Assembly: GCA_020091685.1 (NCBI GenBank)
Contig: CM034609.1
Coordinates: 14,724,023 to 14,788,022, forward strand
Direction of reading: 5' to 3'
From: Lutjanus erythropterus
Lineage: Eukaryota; Chordata; Actinopteri; Lutjaniformes; Lutjanidae
Length of the DNA: 64,000 nucleotides
In this document: positions 47,560 through 59,574 of the stretch, in pieces
Numbering within the stretch: the first letter of the stretch is position 1
Layout: every line of letters starts with the position of its first letter
The notes under the pieces: generated by a model
The model's input: only the letters and a program-made list of their open reading frames with translations
Told to the model about the DNA's origin: nothing
The model's database searches: none
Position numbers and translations under genes: made by a program

Positions 47560-48165
47560 ACCGTACGGGGCTGTGTTAATGCCCATGGCATCATGGGTAA
47601 CAGTCACATCTGTGAAGGCACCACTGATGCTGAAACTTACAAACAGGTTTTGAAGCAACATATGCTGCCATCCATACAACATCTGTTTCAGAGACGTCCC
47701 TGCTTATTTCAGTAAGACAGTGTCAAGACTTATTCTGCATGTGTTACAACAGTGTAGCTTTGTAGTAAAAGAGTTCAGGTATGAGACTGACCTGACTGCA
47801 GTACAGATCTGTCTCCCATTGTAAAGATACTGAGCACCTGAAGTCGTACATCAAGCAAGAATGAGAAAGAATTCACTTTCAAAACATCAGCAGTTAGTGT
47901 CCTCAAATGCTGACTGAGTTCTGCTAAAAGAAAAGGTGATGTATCACAGTGATAAACACGCTCCAGTGAAAACTCTTCTGGAACATGTTGGCAGGCATCA
48001 AATTCAGGATGACTGTAACAATAAAGTATACCATCATAAAGTGTAAAGTTTATATGAACATCAGAAATCTTATTTTGCACCGTATTTAATAGAATATAGG
48101 TTGAAAAGTATTTGCAAATCCTCACATTATGTTTTATGTTATTTTATTTATGTTTTGAGTAAAAG
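47560..48165 (+). pseudogene. Tc1/mariner-derived element with decayed transposase segment (copy 3)
   Basis: The longest copy in the window. Around 47790-47945 broken frames give pieces such as RSVSHCKDTEHLKSYIKQE and VSSNA-type text, recalling the 'DLSPIEN-W...LKSYIKQEWERI' C-terminal part of Tc1/mariner transposases. Stops and frameshifts break it. Upstream are GCCCATGGCATCATGGGTAA and GCACCACTGATGCTGAAA, and downstream GGAACATGTTGGCAGGCATC and the 3' block AGTATTTGCAAATCCTCACA. The 5' terminal repeat is missing and the 3' TTGGGA terminus is not intact. Confidence 0.65.
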
Positions 48166-48190
48166 AAAAAAGAAGAGAATTAATACAATA

Positions 48191-48328
48191 CAGTGAAAAC
48201 TTTGATCACATCTCATGTCCTCATCAAAGTTTAAAAATCCATGTGGAAAATAACTTACAAAACTTACTTAATCTAATTTCCCTCTTTAAAAGAATGAAAA
48301 AGAATGAGAAAAATATGTAGTAATGTTA
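48191..48328. repeat. Local duplication unit B' (right flank)
   Basis: Direct-orientation partner of 47360-47520. The first 18 bases CAGTGAAAACTTTGATCA differ from the partner by one base. Divergence increases to the right. Confidence 0.7.
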
Positions 48329-48329
48329 C

Positions 48330-50625
48330 AAAAACAGGAAAGTTCCTTTCGAAAGGAAAGAAATCCAATAATATTTAATCTTTGTAGAATAAATATGAAT
48401 CCTAATTCATGGCAATGGGAACATGTTGGTTTCATTCAGCTTTTTTGATTGATTCATATCATACAACAATGAACGCAATCACTCCAATCACTTAAAAACC
48501 TCATTAGTTTACTGTTCCATGTGTTGTTGCTACAGTACATGGTTTCGAGTACAGCTTACACAGAGACGGTATGTGTGAATAACATCCAAAATATTTATTG
48601 GTGCGTGTGAACGATTGTGATCTAACAGATGTTGAACACTGGAGGAAGGTAATAAAACAAGTCCAAATCTGGTCTGTGTGCTCCAGCTCTGCCAATCTCA
48701 GTCACGCACATCCCTCAAGCTGCACTGCACAAACTACGAGACTGAGGGAAGGTCTGACTGGTTCTGACACATCACGGGCGACCATCATGTCCAAGCAGAG
48801 AAAAACACGAGCCTCTCTGCCAACGTTACCAGCAGCACATATGCCTTCAATCAGAGCTAATGAATGTATGGGCAGAGAGGAATCTTTTTAGCTTGTTAGC
48901 AATGTGAAACACACCCACACACACATGGATGCATGTCTGCACAAATGCAGACATGCATCCATGTGTGCTGCATATTGACAAACCTGGACAGCGGGGTTAA
49001 CTTAGTGCAGACAAACTCAGATTGTTTGCTTACCAAACCTACTGCATTCTTCTTGTGAACTAATGATTTAGTGATTCAGCCATACACTGTAATTTCCATG
49101 GTTTTATTGTTTCTTTTTTTCCACAGCTGGAGATGTATCTTAGTTGCTTAGCAACTATCGTTGTCTCTATCAAACAAAAGTCTCGAGTTCTGTTAATTTT
49201 CCTACATTACAATGCACATTTCCAGCCTTTTCTACTAGGTTTTAATTATTTTCTGTGTTGGTTCAGGGAGGAAATTTGTTATAAATGTTACATAAAATGT
49301 TCTAATCTTATAAAAATACATTTAACTGTTCCTTGTTCTGAGTAATTCTAGATTAATCTAAAATTTCAGTGGGATCTCTGATGGTTATACAGCTATGAAT
49401 GTAAGCAGTTATTACAGTTTACTATAATCAGCGCCATGTTTATTGATAAATACATAATGTACGAAATGTACATTTTGGTGTGATTTATTTATTTTTTAAA
49501 ATATATCACAACAGAATAAATGCATTACTATCTATAATTGGGTATTTATCATGAGAGATTATAGAGTTAGTAGAGAGAATTCAAATGGTTAAAACAACTG
49601 CTACAACAGTACTAGTAAATATGGAATTACGACTCTTCTAGTTTTAAGATGACTTTATACAACTGAAGTTTAGCTGAGTCAGGCCTGTTCTTTTGATTTG
49701 GAAAAGTCAGACTGTCAGAGATGTCCCATGCAGGCATAAAAGAAATTATTTCAATCCCTACATTGTTGTGTCTCCTATGATAATTGTAGCCGCTGCTCTC
49801 TTTCATCGGGAGCTTTTGGCTCCCTCCAGCCGGCCCAATTAGCAGCCCTGCTGAGGTGGAGTGTATTATGCAAATACAAGCAGTTACTGTACCAGCATGA
49901 GCAGCTCCCATGGGTAGCCTGCAACAAGGCTATGTTAAATGAATATTAGATTTGTTGTGCCTACAACAAGTTACCTATTGTTGTGCTGGCCTTTCTGCTG
50001 CTCTGGAAAAGCCATTCAAACAAGATAATCTGTCTGCGTCTCGTCATCGCAGCGCACTGTTTCCCCGTGCGCGGACAAAACACTGAGACAAAGGGGCTAT
50101 TTGATTGGGAATATGAAGCAATTGGTGTGGGTGAATTGAGGGATACTTCTTACAGTCTCCACTGTTTGACACCGGATCCTTCAATGCAACGCTGATCCAA
50201 ATGAAGACAACAGAAATTCTCAATTCCACCTAATTTATTTAATCGCCACCACATTTTCTGTAATTTCCACTCTGCCATATTTTTCCTCTTTTTCCATTTA
50301 TTCTAAGCTTTGAGCTCAATCTTGCTGTGTCCCGTCTGTGTCCATTGTTTCACGCTTAGTTCATCTGTTGCTCTCTGCTCTCATTGGGAACAATTGCTTT
50401 TGTCCACAAAGCCAGTGCATGTCCTGGATACAAGGTGTGACAGTTGGGTCAGGGCTGTGAAAGAGCTGTATTGTCTCTCCTCACACTGCAAGGTGACAAA
50501 CCAACAGCGTGGCACAGAAGTGATGAAATATGCTTTCTCTGTAAACTGTACCACATGGCTGCTGAAGGAAGCATTGTTCCTTTCATTACCTGCATTAAGT
50601 GGTTAACAAATATTATGTATCCATA
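48330..50625. other. Non-coding stretch
   Basis: No supported exon. It contains the perfect hairpin at 48920-48967. The rest is AT-rich and unique in appearance. Confidence 0.4.
48920..48967. repeat. Perfect 21-bp inverted repeat with 6-nt loop
   Basis: The left arm (48920-48940, containing ATGGATGCATGTCTGC) and right arm (48947-48967, containing GCAGACATGCATCCAT) are exact reverse complements separated by ACAAAT. The left side runs into a CA-rich tract. No transposon ends flank it. Confidence 0.92.
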
Positions 50626-50630
50626 AAACC

Positions 50631-50705
50631 AGGGGTGAGAGAGGTACTCAGATCCTTTACTTAAGTAAAGTGATACCACAGTGTGAAAATGCAACTGGTA
50701 AAAAT
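50631..50705. repeat. Fragment of the repeat also seen at 24262
   Basis: GAGGTACTCAGATCCTTTAC followed by TTAAGTAAAGTGATACC and ACAGTGTGAAAATGCAACTG matches the head of the 24262-24750 repeat. Confidence 0.45.
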
Positions 50706-50710
50706 GACCT

Positions 50711-51337
50711 GGCTGCAGCACGCTAATCAGATATAACAAGCCACTTTTTGCATTAACTTCTATCTGTCTAATAATTTAAACAAAACTGATTAAATATGTT
50801 CTTTATTAGACTGTATTAGACCCTCTATTAAACCCTTATTAGATTTTATAGAGGGTAATTAGGGACACATTACAACAGAACTGTACTGTTAACTAAAGTG
50901 AAATCACATATGTCCTACTTGAGACGCACATTCATATGTAATCGCACTTTAGTTTACAGTACAGTTCCATTATAAAGTGTCCCAACTTTTCTTTAAGAAA
51001 GTCAAATGGGATCAAAAAGTGGGAGAACAGCACACTTTAGTTTACAGTACAGTTCTGGGTAGCACTTTATTTATGGTAATGTACACCATAAGCTGTATAT
51101 TGTATTGAATTAGACAAAAACTTTTAATGTTTTTTTTATTTGACAGTATTAATCCCATTATTAGACCATTATTAGGCTTTATTAGAGGTAATTAGAGACA
51201 GATTCCACTTTGGTATAAAGTATAGTTCTGTTGTAATATGTTTACTTTAGTTTACAGTACAATCATGCTGTAATGTGTCTAAAAGTGTAATAAAGGTCTA
51301 TGTCACGTCTTATTAGTGTACTGTAAAATAATATGAC
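50711..51337. mobile_element. TTATTAGAC fold-back family, copy 4 (rearranged)
   Basis: TTCTTTATTAGACTGTATTA and CTATTAAACCCTTATTAG appear, then a second, internal head GTAGCACTTTATTTATGGTA at about 51059 with its own ACAGTATTAATCCCATTATT. It ends GTCTTATTAGTGTACTGTAA. This looks like two overlapping or nested copies. Confidence 0.55.
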
Positions 51338-51339
51338 TA

Positions 51340-52920
51340 TTACAGATGTTTTTTGATACATTTTTACTATATTGGTGTTATTTTTTTTAAGCAGATGTTA
51401 AAGTTTAGCTGCAGCCCTCTGACACAATAGTTTTGTTTTGACACTTAAAACCATCATCTGTGATCCACAGAAAAAAAAAAGTCATCCAGTCACACAGGCA
51501 GAGACAGACAAGTAATGGGTGTGTTGTAGCACATCGCGTGTGTGTCACTTTCTCCCTGGTCATGTCAGGCAGCTGTTTGTAAACAGTCCTCCCCACACCC
51601 CAGCCAGCTAATGACAGGGTTGAGCTGGGATACAATGGCTGCTTACTGGCACGCTCTAGCAGAGAAAAGAACAGCACAGCCCGAGAAATTAATACAAGTA
51701 AAAAAAAGTGTAAAAAATGACATCGAATTCTTTTTTTTTTTCCTTTGTATGTCTGATGTGATCCATCTATTTGCATGTTTATGAAAATTTGAGAACGCGT
51801 CATGTGTGGAGCATCTTCTAAATAAATGTGGACAGGGCTGCATAGGATTACTTTAAAAAAGTATTCTGATATAACTACTAATTACCTGTTGAAATGTGTA
51901 TTCAGTAACCTGGCCCAAGTATCACAGTATTAAAGAAATGTGACTTGATTTTTTTTTCCTCAATAACAAATAAGTGAAATAATTTAGCCTTGTATAACTT
52001 TTTATGTTTGCTGGAGGTTAATAAATAATTTAATATTCAGTCCTTTGTTATGTGTGAATGCACATTTACATCAATAATAGTAATTATGTGCATTTAAATG
52101 TACTTTGTGATGTAAGGCAAAACCCAAGAAGAAGAAGAGTTCACAAATTCCATTATTAACCTCACCTCCGAGATAATTTAGCACCATTACCAGTGTTGGT
52201 TTTCCTTTTGTTTGCGTGTAATACGTACTGTACATGTTATTCATCACTTGTTGTATGCCTCAAATGCTTGTATCAGTTATTACAGTACAGCTGAATGGAG
52301 AATTACCATTTGTGTTGCCCTTTCTGTTTCCGTGCTATGAAGGAACACCCACAGGTAACACATCCAACAACCACTTCAAAGGAACAATAAAGAGATTCTC
52401 CAACTGGCAAATCCAGTATGATTACCATTAACTCTTATGTTGCCGTTATTGCATTTTGGGCATCTGGCAGAGGATCACACTTTGCAACATTTTGCTTGCG
52501 CCAGCTCCAAAGAGGTGGTCAGGAAACAACGCTTAATATGTGAATACCGCGCCATGGAGGCCAGGCGCATGGAGTCACTTTAGCCTGCCTTTGATGTGTG
52601 AGAATGCTATGCTGAGTTCCAACTTCGCTTGCTGACGCTGACTCACTCAACCGGGAGTTAGCGTGACAGCCGAGGCAGGTTAATGTGTTCCCCCTCCAGA
52701 CAAACACAATGAAATATGACTGAGTGACTGCTGCCTTAAGCGCCGACATGAAGCGGAGGAAAGACAAGTCCTCCGTTTGAACATTTTGGGGGTTTTATTA
52801 GCAAGTCCTTTGGGCTTATGTCATCATTGTATTTAAGAAGTCAGAGCAATTAGTGTGATATAACACACTTACTGTATGCCATTTGTGCGTACATTAGGAA
52901 AGGATCATTACAGTCCATAA
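51340..52920. other. Non-coding stretch
   Basis: No supported exon and no recognised repeat. Confidence 0.4.
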
Positions 52921-52924
52921 CTAC

Positions 52925-53125
52925 ATGTTAATGGTCTGCATTTATATTATATAGCACTTTTTCAGTCTTCCAACCTCTGCCTGGAAACAAATCATTCACA
53001 TACATTCACACACTGTGGGCTATGCCCCCGGGGGCAGTTTGGGATACAGTATCTTGCCCAGGGATGCTTCAACATGCAGAGGGAGTCGGGGATCGACTGA
53101 GCTACAGCCACTCGATGTAAATCCA
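52925..53125 (+). repeat. Fish interspersed repeat ('TTTATATAGCACTTTTTCAGTC' type)
   Basis: Words in order are GTCTGCATTTATATTATATA, GCACTTTTTCAGTCTTCCAA, CATTCACATACATTCACACA, AGTATCTTGCCCAGGGATGC, AGTCGGGGATCGACTGAGCT. This is a recognised abundant fish repeat; the right part resembles a decayed tRNA-like or 'GATCGAACC' tail. Several internal deletions are apparent compared with the pattern I recall. Confidence 0.6.
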
Positions 53126-53129
53126 TCCC

Positions 53130-55035
53130 AGGCCTGGTCAGAGAGAGTGCACTCTGTTTAAAAGTCATATCATCAACATTTATGCAGTTTCTAACTCTAT
53201 AGGGCCGGCAACACCCTTACCTTGACTTTGAACACTACTTTTTTCAATGTAACTCTTATAAAATCTATTTTTACAAAGACAAAAAAATTATTATTCAATA
53301 TGGCAGAGACACCCACTTCAAAGAAAGAAAGTGGGAGCAGCTGGAGAGACTGTATTTACTCTGCACAGTTTACTCAGCCTGGATACTTGGACTGACATGA
53401 AGAAACTGGAGGAATATCTGTACAGTGTTGGACAATATAAAAAGGACCATTAACAACAAACGGTAGCCTGCTTAATTAAAAGATGAAAAAGAATGGGATG
53501 GCTGTGTAGGTGATGTTTGCGGTACTGAGAGATAGTGGCAGAGTGAGACCGCTTACTTTTTGTGAGAAGGTAAGCTAGTTTGAGTCTGATAACCATCCTC
53601 CATGTCAACCTGTCTATTTCTCAGCCTTTACTGGTCAGGCTGTAAGCACCACCTTGTTAACCGTCACAAACGCTCTCTGTCTTGACTCCAGGTTATCAAT
53701 TCCCGTGGTGGCAAAGGGAGGACGCACAAGGGATGATATGTGATGTGCAAATTTCACCTGACTCCATTTTATGTCCAGCAAGTAAACGCGGAGGCTAAGA
53801 AACTTTTTTTGGCTTGTGTGCCAAGTGAGCAACTCTTATTGGACTGTGTCACGTTTGCATACAGTATCTAGCTTGTTAAAATGCATCTGTGTTGTAACAT
53901 TAATGTAGTATTTTCCATACATGCACAGCCCATCACCAGCATTACTAGATCTTAGTATAAGCATGTTGTGTCCTCACTGATACTGATGAGATTTACTCCG
54001 TAGGTACAGAAATGACAATGCCGTTTTTCAATACTTGATAGGATCAAAGAAATTCAGTTGGCACCCAACCCTCAGCTCTACATGATATGACCATTCAGCT
54101 CCTCAAACGCAATGGAAGTTCTTTCAAATGAGTTAATGCCAACTTTTAATATGCCAAATGCTGACTTTGCGCTGCAGACCCAGACAAACAACATACAGAT
54201 TTGTAAAGATAGCACCGAAGGGTACAAGTGATTCTATTGTTAATTGAAGACCGATTGTAAAAACAATAGCGGTGCAGCATGCAACGTGTCTGGTTCTGAA
54301 GACAAACAGCAGCTGTGTAAATCAGCTTTGTTGGTTTTTACACACATATGAACACACACACATCTGAACTGTTCATTTCTGTCTCTCAGATGGAAAGTAA
54401 CACACACCTTAAGAGAAATAGTGTCTCAAGCCTACAATAGTGCATTTTATAAAGCCAAAGACTTTGCATTTACATTTGCATTTACAGACAGTTTTTGATC
54501 TCTTTATGGACAAATGTGATAGCAACTTTGCAACATATTCCACATCATCTGCAATACACCCACAGCACGTTACTTTGCACCCGTATAGTAAGACAATGTG
54601 GGTTTGAGCAAGAAGCAAACCCATAAGGACCGAAAAGCTTTTCAGAATCATATCAACACAAAATCACTTAATGTTTATTTAGTCAGAAGTGTAAACCATG
54701 CACAGTTCCTGCTGGCGGATCACTGAAGAGGTGGGGAACTCTAGAGGAAAGACATGGTGGTCCCGCTAGATTGAAGTGAAGGAGCTCAAAAGGATCTGAG
54801 GGCAAAGGGAAGTGGTAAGTTAAGTAGTATGTGGTGGTGGTTTGCAGAGGTTGGATGATGTGTTCTAAAGGAGCAAAGCATGTATGTGTTTTGGAGTGGT
54901 TGATGGGGGCTGAATGGGGCACTTGTTAACGGCAGAGATTGCAATACACAGACTGCTGGTGGCCCCTTCTTTCTTTTTATTGTGCAAATCATAATATCTC
55001 TTCTGACAGGAAAGGAGAAACCGGGGCAACCATGT
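53130..55035. other. Non-coding stretch
   Basis: No supported exon and no recognised repeat. A short CA-rich patch lies near 54340-54362. Confidence 0.4.
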
Positions 55036-55038
55036 TTA

Positions 55039-55240
55039 CAAAACAGTTCCAAAAGAGTTGGGATGGTGTATAAAAGATAAACAGTATGAATTAATGGTCA
55101 ATTTTACTAGCTTTATACATGTATATCGTGTTTTTGTACTGTATTTAATTGAATTCAAGCCAAAAATAATTTGCACATCATTGCATTCTGTTTTTATTTA
55201 GGTTTCCACAGTGTCCCAACTTTTTTAGCATTGGGTTTTA
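55039..55240 (+). mobile_element. Tc1/mariner-derived MITE (copy 4, both ends present)
   Basis: The left end is TTCCAAAAGAGTTGGGATGG. The right end on the opposite strand is AATGCTAAAAAAGTTGGGAC. Subterminal TTTGCACATCATTGCATTCT matches the family. TA dinucleotides flank it. Only about 200 bp, so the transposase region is entirely lost. Confidence 0.65.
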
Positions 55241-55244
55241 TAGA

Positions 55245-57635
55245 AAAAGGGTTATGATGAGAATACAAAGAGAGATCCTGCCTATTCATGAGAAAGAGAC
55301 ACATGGTGGGAGCACAAAGAACAGGTGTTGCTACACAGCTGAATTTCCACTCTCCTGTTCTCTCCACCTCATCTCTTTCCTGTGACTGACATTTATAGCA
55401 CTAACAATGGACTGTTAACCTCACAGTAGCTCTTTATGATGGCGAAGGATCTGTATTTTTATTAGGGGCAACTGCTGAAATTACTGCTCATTCTTCTCCC
55501 GCAGCGCTGCGATGTGTGATTTCTGCCTGTGACACAAAGTCCAGAGTCTGCTGCCAACACACTGAGGATGACGCGGAGGATTGGTTCACCTACTGAACAC
55601 CAGTCAGAGCAGATTACTGGGACAACAGTCAGGTGACCCGTGGCTTCTCTGGGTCAGAGAGTCAACCAGGCAACTGACAAATGTAGAATAACAAGTAGGC
55701 ACACTGATTTTGATCTTAAATATGAATGCAAACTACTACATACAAAGTTCAGGATAATGTCTGGTCAAGAAAATGTAACAGACTCAGGATGGTCAAGAAA
55801 AGGGAACACATTGCTGTGTCACAGATAAACCAGTGAAGGGTGATCCAGCAGGGAGTCAGGGAGCTTGTGTTGCACTGGTGACATTTTCATTTTAATGACT
55901 ATTTGAAAAGGAACTGCAGCAGAGATGTTTCAGATTTACTAGAATACAGTATTTAACTGGGCATTTATTTCTAGTAATACTCTATAATTCTAATGCTGTG
56001 GCCAGTCACTTACTTTAAAATTACAGGGGAAAGTTTAACAGTTAAACGAAACTTTTTTCACTGGATAAAGGAGAAAACTTGAGCTTGTCCACACCTAACA
56101 TTTAAATCATGTGAAACTGTGTGCACCCTGAGACAAAATTCCAGGTATTTTTGCTTTAGGTGTTCTTTCTTGTAAACAGTATTATTATGCTAGATAGGTG
56201 TGTTTGGTTTGATAAAATCATACTCACATGTCAACAGTGGTTGACTGACTCATGTACTCACGGTAGCTATAATCATTTTTTTCTTTCCTGCTGGAAACTG
56301 CTGCAGGTGCTGCACAAGTACTGATGAGTCAAATGAAAATGTATCTGTGACAAAGTATGTTAAAAAAAATAGACCCCAAAACATTAAAATGAGGAGATTT
56401 AGAAAAACAAAAACACCACTAAAGTCACCTTGCCTATGTGAAGCATCCATCCAAACAATATATGTGTGAGGGTTCATAAGAAGAAAGACTGAGTCAGTGT
56501 GAGAAGGTGAAAAAGAGATGTGCATGCCTGCATGCGTATCTGAATGTATGGATATTAGCCTAGGTGTGATGAGCGAGGCCGCATCCAGAGTCATTCCTTT
56601 GTTGTGCGCGGCAGCTTTGCCCCGAGGGCTGCAGCAGCGTGAGTGTGAGCTACGTGGTTCTCTGGAAACAAGAAAAGCAGCTCTGTTTTTGGATGGCTGT
56701 CTTGGCTTTGTATGAGCGCTTGCTGGCACGCAGTCAAGATCCTGCCCCTAGAGAGGGAAGATTAATGACAGCTAGTCACGGAAAGGCTTTACAGCAGCAG
56801 AGAGCAAAAGAGAGGAATAGAGTGGGAGAGGGAAGATGGGGCGAAAGGAGGGAGGAGGGGGGAAAACAAAGGTGAGGAGCCGCAGTGTTGACGTGGGAGT
56901 GATAGGAGCAGGTATGAGTAAAAGGCGTGTGGGGTTTTGTGTCTGCGTGTGTGCATCACTAAAGAGCCGAGTACAAACACAGATTAAGACAATCCTAATA
57001 AACTTGCATAATAGTTGTAAAAACATAGTGAAGACAATGACTGGATGCATTATCCCTTGAATTTCATCACACTAATCCAGCTAATGTCCACATGACAGAT
57101 CTGACAGCCACTTAACTCACAGAACCTCACCCTCCTCCTCCACCTGTGATCCCACTCTATATGCTCAGCACCCCTGCCAAATCCTGGGGAGGGTGAGAGA
57201 TAGGTAATTACGCAGGTTTTGTTTGGTTATGGTCTAGACGTTACATCTATTCCCAGTCCGGTAATGACACTAGAACAGACAGTGCTGTGAACTGACATCT
57301 AGCACATTGTTTTCCTTCACCAATTGTGATGTATTGCACCCTTTGTAAATACTATGAAGGGTGGTGACTTCTTGAAATGTTAAACTTTGTTTTAACTGTC
57401 ATCAATAACCCTGTAAGAGAAGTCAAGCTTCACTGAGGAGACCAACATTTCTTCAGTTATACTGTTAATACCCAGATTAAAGTTTTTTTTTTTTCAAAAG
57501 TGTCAAACCTGCTAAAAATGACCCTTTTACCATCGCCAATAGATGAGTTTGGCTTTCTGCTGTTTCTACTGTTTCTGTTTCTGTGCTGGAAAGCCGAGAC
57601 TCAACTCACGTCTGTGCAGGAGAGCAGAGAGAAAG
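55245..57635. other. Non-coding stretch
   Basis: No supported exon. The 159-codon minus-strand open frame at 56250-56729 lacks splice or start support and looks accidental. A purine-rich stretch at 56800-56880 opens long frames on both strands. Confidence 0.4.
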
Positions 57636-57639
57636 GCGT

Positions 57640-57770
57640 ATGTAAAAGTGTAAGAGTGTTCGGCTCTCAGCACTTTTGTAAGTTCAAACTGAATCTCTGT
57701 AGTTTGAAGTTTAGTTTCTCTCTTGCGTTGCTGTTTGTACTTTAAGGAATCAGCTTTATTTTTATTGTTC
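57640..57770. repeat. Two-copy interspersed repeat, copy 2
   Basis: Partner of 4050-4190; shared words are GTGTTCGGCTCTCAGCACTT, CTGAATCTCTGTAGTTTGAA and GCTGTTTGTACTTT. Confidence 0.5.
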
Positions 57771-57857
57771 CATGTTCGCTTTCTGGTCTTGTGAAGTTAA
57801 TACTGATGAAACCCCTCTTCAGCAGAAATGTTATTGTGATATTTTGATGTTTATCCA

Positions 57858-58065
57858 TCTTTCAGATGCTCGTCTTCATCAGTTAAATGCACATCTTCAA
57901 GCAGGTGCAAATTCTGCTGTGTTGGGCTGATGTGCTGAATCGAACCAAAGCAAGCCAAGCAGTGTGTACATGAGGAAGGAGCAAAAGAGTTGTTGAAGTT
58001 ACCAATGGAGGCGACAAGCTGTCATTGCCTCTGCCAAAAAGGGGAGAAAATTACCGTCTCCATTG
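57858..58065. repeat. Second two-copy repeat, copy 1
   Basis: This aligns with 61870-62045: CATCAGTTAAATGCACATCT, AGCAGGTGCAAATTCTGC, TTGGGCTGATGTGC, AGAGTTGTTGAAGTTACCAA, TGGAGGCGACAAGC, CATTGCCT. No coding potential; class unknown. Confidence 0.6.
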
Positions 58066-58910
58066 CCGATTGGAGCTGGAGCTAATAAATACCCAGGAAT
58101 AAATGCCAATTGTATCCTTTCCAGACAAAAGCCAGATGTTGGTGTTTTGTTTGACCAGTGTAAAAGGAGCTTTACTGAGTGTAAACAACCTGAACAACCA
58201 CTTGTGCGCAATGAATGGACCAAGAGTTGAGGAGACTGCGGTGCCGCTAGGGCTGACCTCTCCCTGTTTCACAGCCCAAACCCCAAACCAAAGTCCCTGG
58301 CTCCAGGGCAAGCCCAGGTCACGGTGAACTCACTCTCCTCATCTCCTCTTTCATTCCCTGACCACACAGCAGATGACCTCACTCCTTTTGAGAGTCCCCA
58401 ACAGACTTAAGTCTTTGTATCACAGATGAAAAATTATCCTGAGCAAAGTTCGCCTGATGGGACCAAAGATTTTGCAAATTGAGACAATTGGACAAGAGTA
58501 CGTGTGTCTGCTTTTCAAAGCTGTTTACTTCACTCTGGAGACATGCTGGATTCCTCCATCATAATGCATGGTAAAATGCTCCATTTCATGGTGCCAAGCA
58601 ATTCTGACCACAAGAATGAAGGGAAAATTATTCTGTAAAACCATTTTTATCCACAGAACATCTCTCTGAGCAGAGAAAATTACTTCATAAGACAATGTGT
58701 TGAAATATCAAACTAAGGGCTGTATGCAGCTCACACTTTCTGACAATAATGTTCATATGGGACAGTTCTGCAATATACAGTATTTTACCAAAGACAATGC
58801 TCAGTGGCAATGCTGGATGTAGTGAACTAAAGCCTAGACTATGACCAGACCATAATCATTGTGGCCTTCCTTGAATATTCATCATGACACAGATGTTTTT
58901 CTAACCTTAA

Positions 58911-59226
58911 AGGACTGTGTGTAAGATTTATGGGTATCTATTTGCAGAAAATGGCAGAAATGTGATATTATTTTCATAAGTCAGTTTTCACTAGTGTATA
59001 ATCACCTGAAAATAAGAAAATTATTAGCTTAGATTGAGCAATTTTTATTTACAGAGAGTGCAGATCCCCTTCCACAGGGTCGAACATGTTGCTACAGTAG
59101 CCCAGAGCAGACAAACCAAACACTGGCTCTAGATACGTTTTTCACACTTGGAAGAGGACAGTGAAGTAAGTTGATTGCTGTCTGTAAGCTTAGGCTAGAT
59201 GCCATTAAATTCTACACACTGGTACT
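58911..59226. mobile_element. piggyBac-like MITE with TTAA target sites
   Basis: The left end AGGACTGTGTGTAAGATTTA and, on the other strand, the right end AGTACCAGTGTGTAGAATTT with AATGGCATCTAGCC form inverted repeats. A TTAA lies at each border (58907-58910 and 59227-59230), the target signature of piggyBac elements. Interior words CATGTTGCTACAGTAGCCCA and GACAAACCAAACACTGGCTC belong to a repeat I recall as very common in fish. Non-coding. Confidence 0.72.
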
Positions 59227-59445
59227 TTAATACCAAGTCTTTTGGTTGCCTAACACTAAAAGGGAACTGTACTAATCTAACACGTCCAGCTCTGCTCCAG
59301 GCTAGTCTGACTGTGCCACTTGGGGGCAAGTTGTGAAGACATTTACATAACATCCTTTTTAAGTGCATTTGGCAAAACTGTTAGCAAACAGTTGCTTATT
59401 TACATATTTAGCGGACAGAGAACAAAAAATATCATCCATGTGAAG

Positions 59446-59570
59446 TAGGGTGGCAAGATGATTAATACATGATCATTTTCAGGACAAACAGGATAGGATT
59501 CGGGATTTGTGACAACTGCTCAGAATTTGGGACTGTCATGAATTTTTCAGGACGTCTGGTCGCCCTAATG
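59446..59570. mobile_element. Short element with TAGGG(T/C)G ends
   Basis: The left end is GTAGGGTGGCAAGATGATTA. The right end on the opposite strand is TTAGGGCGACCAGACGTCCT. Inside are CGGGATTTGTGACAACTG and GGGACTGTC, resembling fish elements reading 'GGTGACCAGACGTCCCG'. Confidence 0.45.
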
Positions 59571-59574
59571 TGGA

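Noticed and set aside
56250-56729. 159-codon minus-strand open frame
   Set aside because: Unstructured composition, no splice or promoter evidence; likely chance.
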